Source: Elusimicrobia bacterium GWA2_66_18
Lineage (GTDB): Bacteria > Elusimicrobiota > Elusimicrobia > UBA1565 > UBA9628
Length of the DNA: 64,000 nt
Reading direction: 5' to 3'
Assembly: GCA_001799675.1 (NCBI GenBank)
Contig: MGTX01000019.1
Location: forward strand, 28,180-92,179
A program made the position numbers and the translations under genes. Under the pieces are notes generated by a model, which saw only the letters and a list, made by a program, of their open reading frames with translations, made no database searches and was not told the origin of the DNA. Positions within the stretch are counted from its first letter, which is position 1, and each line of letters begins with the position of its first letter. Positions 59,064 to 64,000 of the stretch are shown here, piece by piece.

Positions 59064-60269
59064 GTGCAAGAAGGGGTTCGTCGAAACGTCGTCTGGATGG
59101 GAGCTGTCAGCTTTTTCGCCGATGTGGCGGGAGAGATGATCGCCCCCATTCTGCCCCTTTTTATCACCGTCACGCTGGGTGCTTCGCCCAGCGCCGTCGG
59201 CCTCGTCGACGGGTCCGCGGAACTGGCCGCCAGCCTCTTTCGCGCCGTCGGCGGCTGGTGGAGCGACCGGGTCGGCAAGCGCAAGCCCACCGTCGTCTTC
59301 GGCTATGGACTCTCCGCGCTCGCCAAGCCCGGCCTGGCCCTGGCCTTCTCCTGGCCGGGAGTGCTCCTGGCGCGCTTCATAGACCGGACGGGGAAGGGCC
59401 TGCGCGGTTCGGCGCGGGATGCGCTCATCGCCGCTTCCGTGGAGAAGGAGCATTGGGGCAAGGCCTTCGGTCTGCACCGCGCCATGGACACCGCCGGCGC
59501 CGTCACCGGCCCGCTCGTGGCGCTGTGGCTGCTCGACGACTTCGGTCTCTCGTATCGAGAGGTCTTCGCCGTCGCTGCGATCCCGGCCTTTGTCTCGGTC
59601 GCCGTCCTCGCTCTCTTCGTGCGGGAGGCGCACGAGGCCGCGCCCGCGTCGGCGCCGCCTGACGTCTCCCCGTTTCCCAACGAGCGGCCGCCTCTGCCGG
59701 CGAGGTTCTGGCGTTTCCTGGCCGTCTACGGTCTTTTCGCGCTGGGCAATTCCTCGGACTCCTTCATTCTGCTCAAGGCCCGCCACGAGGGGATGAGTCC
59801 GGGCTTGATTATCGTGGCCTATGTCCTATTCAACCTGGTCAATGCGAGCTTGGCGCCGGCGCTCGGCCGGCGGGCTGATAAGGCCGGCCGCCGCCGAACC
59901 GTGGCGGCCGGGCTAGCGGTGTACGCGCTTTGCTACGCGGGCTTCGCCGCCGCGGGGGCGGGACTGCTCTGGCCGTTGTTCGCCCTATACGGCCTGCACG
60001 CGGCCCTGGTGGAAGGCTCCTTGCGCGCCGTAGTCTCAGAGTTCAGCATCGAGGGCAACCGCGGCACGGCGCACGGGGTGTTCCAGGCCGTGATCGGAGT
60101 CCTGATGTTCACCGCCAGCGTGTTGGCGGGCGCGCTGTGGACGAAGATTTCCCCGGCGGCCCCCTTCTGGTTCGGCGCCGCGTGCGCGGCGGGGTCCTCC
60201 GTGTCTTTATTCCTCGTTTCGGGGGATCAGGCGGAGCGCGTCAATACTTCTCGTTGTGGTCGACCTTGA
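59064..60269 (+). CDS. Major facilitator superfamily transporter
   Basis: A 401-residue protein of about twelve helices. The loop after helix 2 has [20 protein letters not shown], the MFS signature, and [19 protein letters not shown] between helices 4 and 5 is typical of a branch of uncharacterised MFS exporters. No substrate can be named. GTG 59064 is preferred: it is 10 bases after TAAAAT (59048-59053), and the first helix follows shortly. An ATG at 59028 overlaps the FKBP promoter. The last 29 bases overlap the end of the convergent rplA gene. Confidence 0.82.
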   Translation: MQEGVRRNVVWMGAVSFFADVAGEMIAPILPLFITVTLGASPSAVGLVDGSAELAASLFRAVGGWWSDRVGKRKPTVVFGYGLSALAKPGLALAFSWPGVLLARFIDRTGKGLRGSARDALIAASVEKEHWGKAFGLHRAMDTAGAVTGPLVALWLLDDFGLSYREVFAVAAIPAFVSVAVLALFVREAHEAAPASAPPDVSPFPNERPPLPARFWRFLAVYGLFALGNSSDSFILLKARHEGMSPGLIIVAYVLFNLVNASLAPALGRRADKAGRRRTVAAGLAVYALCYAGFAAAGAGLLWPLFALYGLHAALVEGSLRAVVSEFSIEGNRGTAHGVFQAVIGVLMFTASVLAGALWTKISPAAPFWFGAACAAGSSVSLFLVSGDQAERVNTSRCGRP

Positions 60270-60924
60270 TGCCGGGGCCCATGCTGGAGGCGAGCGTGAT
60301 GCTCATCATGTACACGCCCTTGGAGGCGGCCGGCTTGGCTTTGGCGAGGGCCTCGAGGACGGTGCGCGCGTTGCCGGCGATCTTTGCGGGAGTGAAGGAC
60401 GCCTTTCCCACCGGGACGTGGATGATGCCGAAGTCGTCGACCTTGTATTCGACGCGGCCGGCCTTAAGTTCCTTGATCGTCTTGGCGACGTCCATCGTGA
60501 CGGTGCCGGACTTGGGGTTCGGCATCAACCCCTTGGGGCCCAGGACCTTCCCGAGCTTGGAGAGGTCCTTCATCATGTCCGGGGTGGCGACCAGGACGTC
60601 GAAGTCCGTGAAGCCCTTGGAGATTTGCTCGATGAGGTCTTCGGCTCCGACCATGTCGGCGCCGGCGTTCTGAGCGTCCTTCTGCTTCTCGCCGCGGACG
60701 ACCACGGCGACCTTCTTGGTCTTGCCCAGGCCGTGCGGCAGTCCCACGGTGCCGCGGACTTGCTGGTCCGCCTGCTTCGGGTCCACGCCCAAGCGGACGT
60801 GAAGCTCGACGGTCTCGTCGAACTTCGCCGTGGCGCATTTCTTGACGAGCGCGGCCGCGTCATCCAGATTGTTCAGCTTCATGAGATCCAGGTCCTTGAC
60901 CAGGTTCTCGTATCTCTTTCCCAT
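60241..60924 (-). CDS. rplA: 50S ribosomal protein L1
   Basis: A 227-residue ribosomal protein: [71 protein letters not shown] and [12 protein letters not shown]. It binds 23S rRNA at the L1 stalk and in many bacteria also its own operon mRNA. ATG 60924 follows AGGAG. An open frame upstream to 60996 is not used. In most bacteria rplJ, rplL and rpoB follow, but here a convergent MFS gene follows instead. Confidence 0.97.
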   Translation of the reverse strand: MGKRYENLVKDLDLMKLNNLDDAAALVKKCATAKFDETVELHVRLGVDPKQADQQVRGTVGLPHGLGKTKKVAVVVRGEKQKDAQNAGADMVGAEDLIEQISKGFTDFDVLVATPDMMKDLSKLGKVLGPKGLMPNPKSGTVTMDVAKTIKELKAGRVEYKVDDFGIIHVPVGKASFTPAKIAGNARTVLEALAKAKPAASKGVYMMSITLASSMGPGIKVDHNEKY

Positions 60925-61003
60925 TATGCTTGTCTCCTGACCTTCCAGCGCCATTTCGCTGAGGCGGCGTCCTCGCCCTATGGCTCGGTCGTCCAATAGC
61001 GGG

Positions 61004-61432
61004 TTATTTCGTGACTTCGATGCCCATCGAGCGGGCCGTGCCCTTGACCATCTGGGTGGCGCACTCGAGATCCTTCGTATTGAGGTCGGGCATCTTCGCC
61101 TTGGCGATGTCCTCGGCCTGCTTCTGGCTGATCTTGCCGACCTTGTTGCGGTTCGGTTCGCCGGAGCCCTTGGCCAGGCCCGCCGCCTTCTTCAGGAGCG
61201 AGGAGACCGGGGGCATCTTGGTGAGGAACGAGAAGGAGCGGTCCTCGAAGACGGTGATGACGACCGGGATGAGCATCCCCGGCTCCTGGGTGCGGGTCTT
61301 CTCGTTGAACTGCTTGCAGAAATCCATGATGTTGACGCCGTGCTGGCCGAGCGCGGGGCCTACGGGCGGAGCGGGGTTGGCCGCCCCGGCCGGGATCTGA
61401 AGTTTGATCTGGGTTTTGACCTTCTTCGCCAT
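61004..61432 (-). CDS. rplK: 50S ribosomal protein L11
   Basis: A 142-residue ribosomal protein: [39 protein letters not shown] and [22 protein letters not shown]. It forms the GTPase-associated centre with L10 and L12. The ATG follows GAGGAAGCAGTC. It lies 37 bases after a small membrane-protein gene that separates it from nusG. Confidence 0.97.
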   Translation of the reverse strand: MAKKVKTQIKLQIPAGAANPAPPVGPALGQHGVNIMDFCKQFNEKTRTQEPGMLIPVVITVFEDRSFSFLTKMPPVSSLLKKAAGLAKGSGEPNRNKVGKISQKQAEDIAKAKMPDLNTKDLECATQMVKGTARSMGIEVTK

Positions 61433-61469
61433 GACTGCTTCCTCTCTTCGCGCGGCTTAAAACGATCTC

Positions 61470-61802
61470 CTAGCGGCCCCAGGCGGCGGGTCGCAGCATC
61501 TTGGCGACCACGCTTCCCGCGGCGAGCAGGAGGAACACCTTCCAGAAAGGCACCGACTCATAACCGAACACCCAGCGGGTGAACTCGGCGCTGAAGACGA
61601 ACGGCCAGAGCACCGTCACGAGCGCCGCGGCCAAGAGAGCTTTTCCGAACAGCATGAGCAGGCTCACCCCGACCGCGGCCAGAAGCGTCAGCATGGCCAG
61701 CACGGCGCCGATGAGCCCCAAGGAACGGACGTGCGCCATCCTCACCCGGACCCCTTCGAAGTCGGGGCCGGTCTCGGAGGGGGGCAAGATCTCCGGCTCC
61801 AC
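61470..61802 (-). CDS. Small membrane protein inserted between nusG and rplK
   Basis: A 110-residue protein with an acidic N-terminus (MEPEILPPSETGPDFEG), then three hydrophobic stretches: GLIGAVLAMLTLLAAVGVSL, FGKALLAAALVTVLWPFVF and FWKVFLLLAAGSVVAKML. It starts five bases after the nusG stop and is co-directional with the ribosomal genes, so it is part of the operon. I do not recognise a family. The normal secE-nusG-rplK-rplA order has no gene at this place. Confidence 0.75.
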   Translation of the reverse strand: MEPEILPPSETGPDFEGVRVRMAHVRSLGLIGAVLAMLTLLAAVGVSLLMLFGKALLAAALVTVLWPFVFSAEFTRWVFGYESVPFWKVFLLLAAGSVVAKMLRPAAWGR

Positions 61803-61807
61803 GGCGT

Positions 61808-62362
61808 TCAGATCTTCTCCACCTGCAGGAAGTCGAGCTCCACCGGCGTCGGTCGGCCGAAGATGGTGACCATGGCCTTGATCTTGGCCTTGGTATCGCT
61901 GACGTCCTCGACGACGCCGACGAAGTGGCGGAAGGGGCCGTCCACGATGCGGATGTTCTCGCCTTTCTCGAACTCCACGGCCGGCCGGGGCTTGCCTTCG
62001 GCGGCGGTGTTCGTCAGTTCCAGGATGCCCTTGATCTCCTCCTCGGGCAGCGGGGTCGGATTGGTGTCGCCGAGGAACCTGGTCACGCCGGGGATTGCGC
62101 GGACCAGCCAGTAGGTGATCTCGTCGACGGTCATGTCCATGAGAACGTAACCCGGGAAGAACTTCCTCTTGGAGATCTTCTTCTTGTTCTTCTTGACCTC
62201 CACGACGTCCTCGGTCGGGATGAGAACATTGTAGATGCGGTCCTGCAGCTTCTCGGTCTCGATCTTCTGCAGTAGCGTCTTATGGACGCGGTCCTCGTAG
62301 CCGGACTGGACATGGACGACGTACCAGCCCCGGGGACCGGACACGGCGATGGATTCGCTCAT
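61808..62362 (-). CDS. nusG: Transcription antitermination factor NusG
   Basis: A 184-residue NusG: the NGN domain (GWYVVHVQSGYEDRVHKTL, KRKFFPGYVLMDM, AIPGVTRFLGD) and a C-terminal KOW domain (FEKGENIRIVDGPFRHFVG, MVTIFGRPTPVELDFLQVEK). It binds RNA polymerase and links it to ribosomes or Rho. ATG 62362 follows AGAGGT. The open frame further upstream is a shadow over secE. Confidence 0.97.
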   Translation of the reverse strand: MSESIAVSGPRGWYVVHVQSGYEDRVHKTLLQKIETEKLQDRIYNVLIPTEDVVEVKKNKKKISKRKFFPGYVLMDMTVDEITYWLVRAIPGVTRFLGDTNPTPLPEEEIKGILELTNTAAEGKPRPAVEFEKGENIRIVDGPFRHFVGVVEDVSDTKAKIKAMVTIFGRPTPVELDFLQVEKI

Positions 62363-62376
62363 CAGACCTCTTTGGC

Positions 62377-62562
62377 CTACCGGCCCAGGACGGCCCTGAC
62401 GAGGATCGAGAGCACGTAGTCGATGCCCGCCACATAGAGAGACATCAACGCCACGAGGACGACGACGACCTTCGTGGAGTCGATTGCCTGCTCTCGCGTG
62501 AGCCAAGTCGACTGTTTGAGCTCGGAATACGCCTCTTTCAGGAACTGCGTCGCTAGATTCAT
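62377..62562 (-). CDS. secE: Preprotein translocase subunit SecE
   Basis: A 61-residue single-helix SecE: FLKEAYSELKQSTWLTREQA, the amphipathic helix, then STKVVVVLVALMSLYVAGID as the membrane helix. It clamps SecY in the inner membrane. The ATG follows GAGGAAACCA. It lies directly after the tRNA-Trp gene and before nusG. Confidence 0.94.
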   Translation of the reverse strand: MNLATQFLKEAYSELKQSTWLTREQAIDSTKVVVVLVALMSLYVAGIDYVLSILVRAVLGR

Positions 62563-62578
62563 TGGTTTCCTCGAGTCC

Positions 62579-62653
62579 TGGCGGGGGTACCAGGATTCGA
62601 ACCTGGAGTTCCGGTTTTGGAGACCGGTGGTTTAGCCATTAACCGATACCCCC
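62579..62653 (-). tRNA. trnW: tRNA-Trp (anticodon CCA)
   Basis: A complete cloverleaf on the minus strand: acceptor GGGGGTA pairs with TACCCCC, the D stem is GGTT/AACC, the anticodon stem CCGGT/ACCGG encloses CTCCAAA with anticodon CCA, and the T stem CCAGG/CCTGG encloses TTCGAAT. The 3' CCA is encoded (62581-62579). Length 75 with CCA. It lies between rpmG and secE, a common place in bacteria. Confidence 0.97.
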
Positions 62654-62670
62654 CCAGACCCGATGTCGGA

Positions 62671-62823
62671 TTACTTGACTTCTTTGTGCGGCACGCTCTT
62701 GCCGCACTTGCGGCAGAATTTCTTAAGATCCAGCTTAAACTCCTTCTTCTTGCCGCGTTGGAAGGTGTAGTTTTTGTTCTTGCAGACCGTGCAGCCGAGG
62801 ACGACGATGTAACGGTCTCCCAT
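62671..62823 (-). CDS. rpmG: 50S ribosomal protein L33
   Basis: A 50-residue protein with two CxxC pairs: [14 protein letters not shown] and [17 protein letters not shown]. The zinc-binding form of L33 in the large ribosomal subunit. The start at 62823 follows the tuf stop by four bases. It was too short for a usual ORF cut-off. Confidence 0.95.
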   Translation of the reverse strand: MGDRYIVVLGCTVCKNKNYTFQRGKKKEFKLDLKKFCRKCGKSVPHKEVK

Positions 62824-62827
62824 GGCC

Positions 62828-64000
<1,173 letters not shown>

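Overview
The window is one 64 kb piece of a high-GC (about two thirds G+C by eye), densely packed bacterial chromosome. It encodes Gram-negative envelope parts (a TolC-like outer-membrane protein, lipoproteins, a beta-barrel ending in Phe, periplasmic Spy- and FKBP-like proteins), diaminopimelate synthesis, a PPi-type phosphofructokinase, many TPR proteins and a Hanks-type kinase. My best guess is the phylum Elusimicrobiota. That is inference from gene style and composition, not proof. No plasmid, phage, transposase, CRISPR or integrase gene was found.

Layout. (1) 1-17 kb is a surface-glycan locus: a GT4 enzyme, GT2 enzymes, GT-C-type polytopic sugar transferases, one GT2-GT-C fusion, a GNAT / DegT aminotransferase / mutase-like flavoenzyme trio, a methyltransferase and two paralogous sugar-nucleotide epimerases. 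(2) 17.1-24.4 kb is an overlapping operon of an O-antigen-ligase-like TPR protein, a TldD-like metallopeptidase with a signal peptide, its TldE-like partner without HExxxH, and a GT2 enzyme. (3) 24.4-27.0 kb holds a glutathione peroxidase, a GmhB-like HAD phosphatase and a POT peptide transporter. (4) 27.0-34.8 kb is one long leftward operon: response regulator, beta-barrel, PPi-PFK, HAMP protein, TolC-like, patatin, TPR, dapF, dapA. (5) 34.8-40.9 kb has dnaE, a Nudix hydrolase and a cNMP-binding patatin. (6) 40.9-47.6 kb is an AT-richer patch with a GT-C protein, a BNR-propeller/dockerin-like secreted protein, a Spy-like protein and a clan A glycoside hydrolase. (7) 47.6-58.2 kb has a TPR-TM-kinase, a HELVH protein with an internal duplication, a YacP-like/DAO/CsgG-like operon, aconitase and a CPXCG protein. 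(8) 58.2-64 kb has an FKBP, an MFS protein and the tuf-rpmG-tRNA-Trp-secE-nusG-rplK-rplA block.

The most general observation concerns gene starts. About half of the transcription-unit heads have a clear -10 hexamer (TATAAT, TAGAAT, TACAAT, TACACT) ending only 5-8 bases before the start codon. Four of the -10 boxes have a TTGAC- or TTGATA-like -35 at 16-17 bp. Such spacing predicts leaderless mRNAs. Genes inside operons mostly overlap by ATGA/GTGA, and a second class of heads has an extended -10 plus a leader with a Shine-Dalgarno sequence. No stretch longer than about 160 bases lacks a gene.
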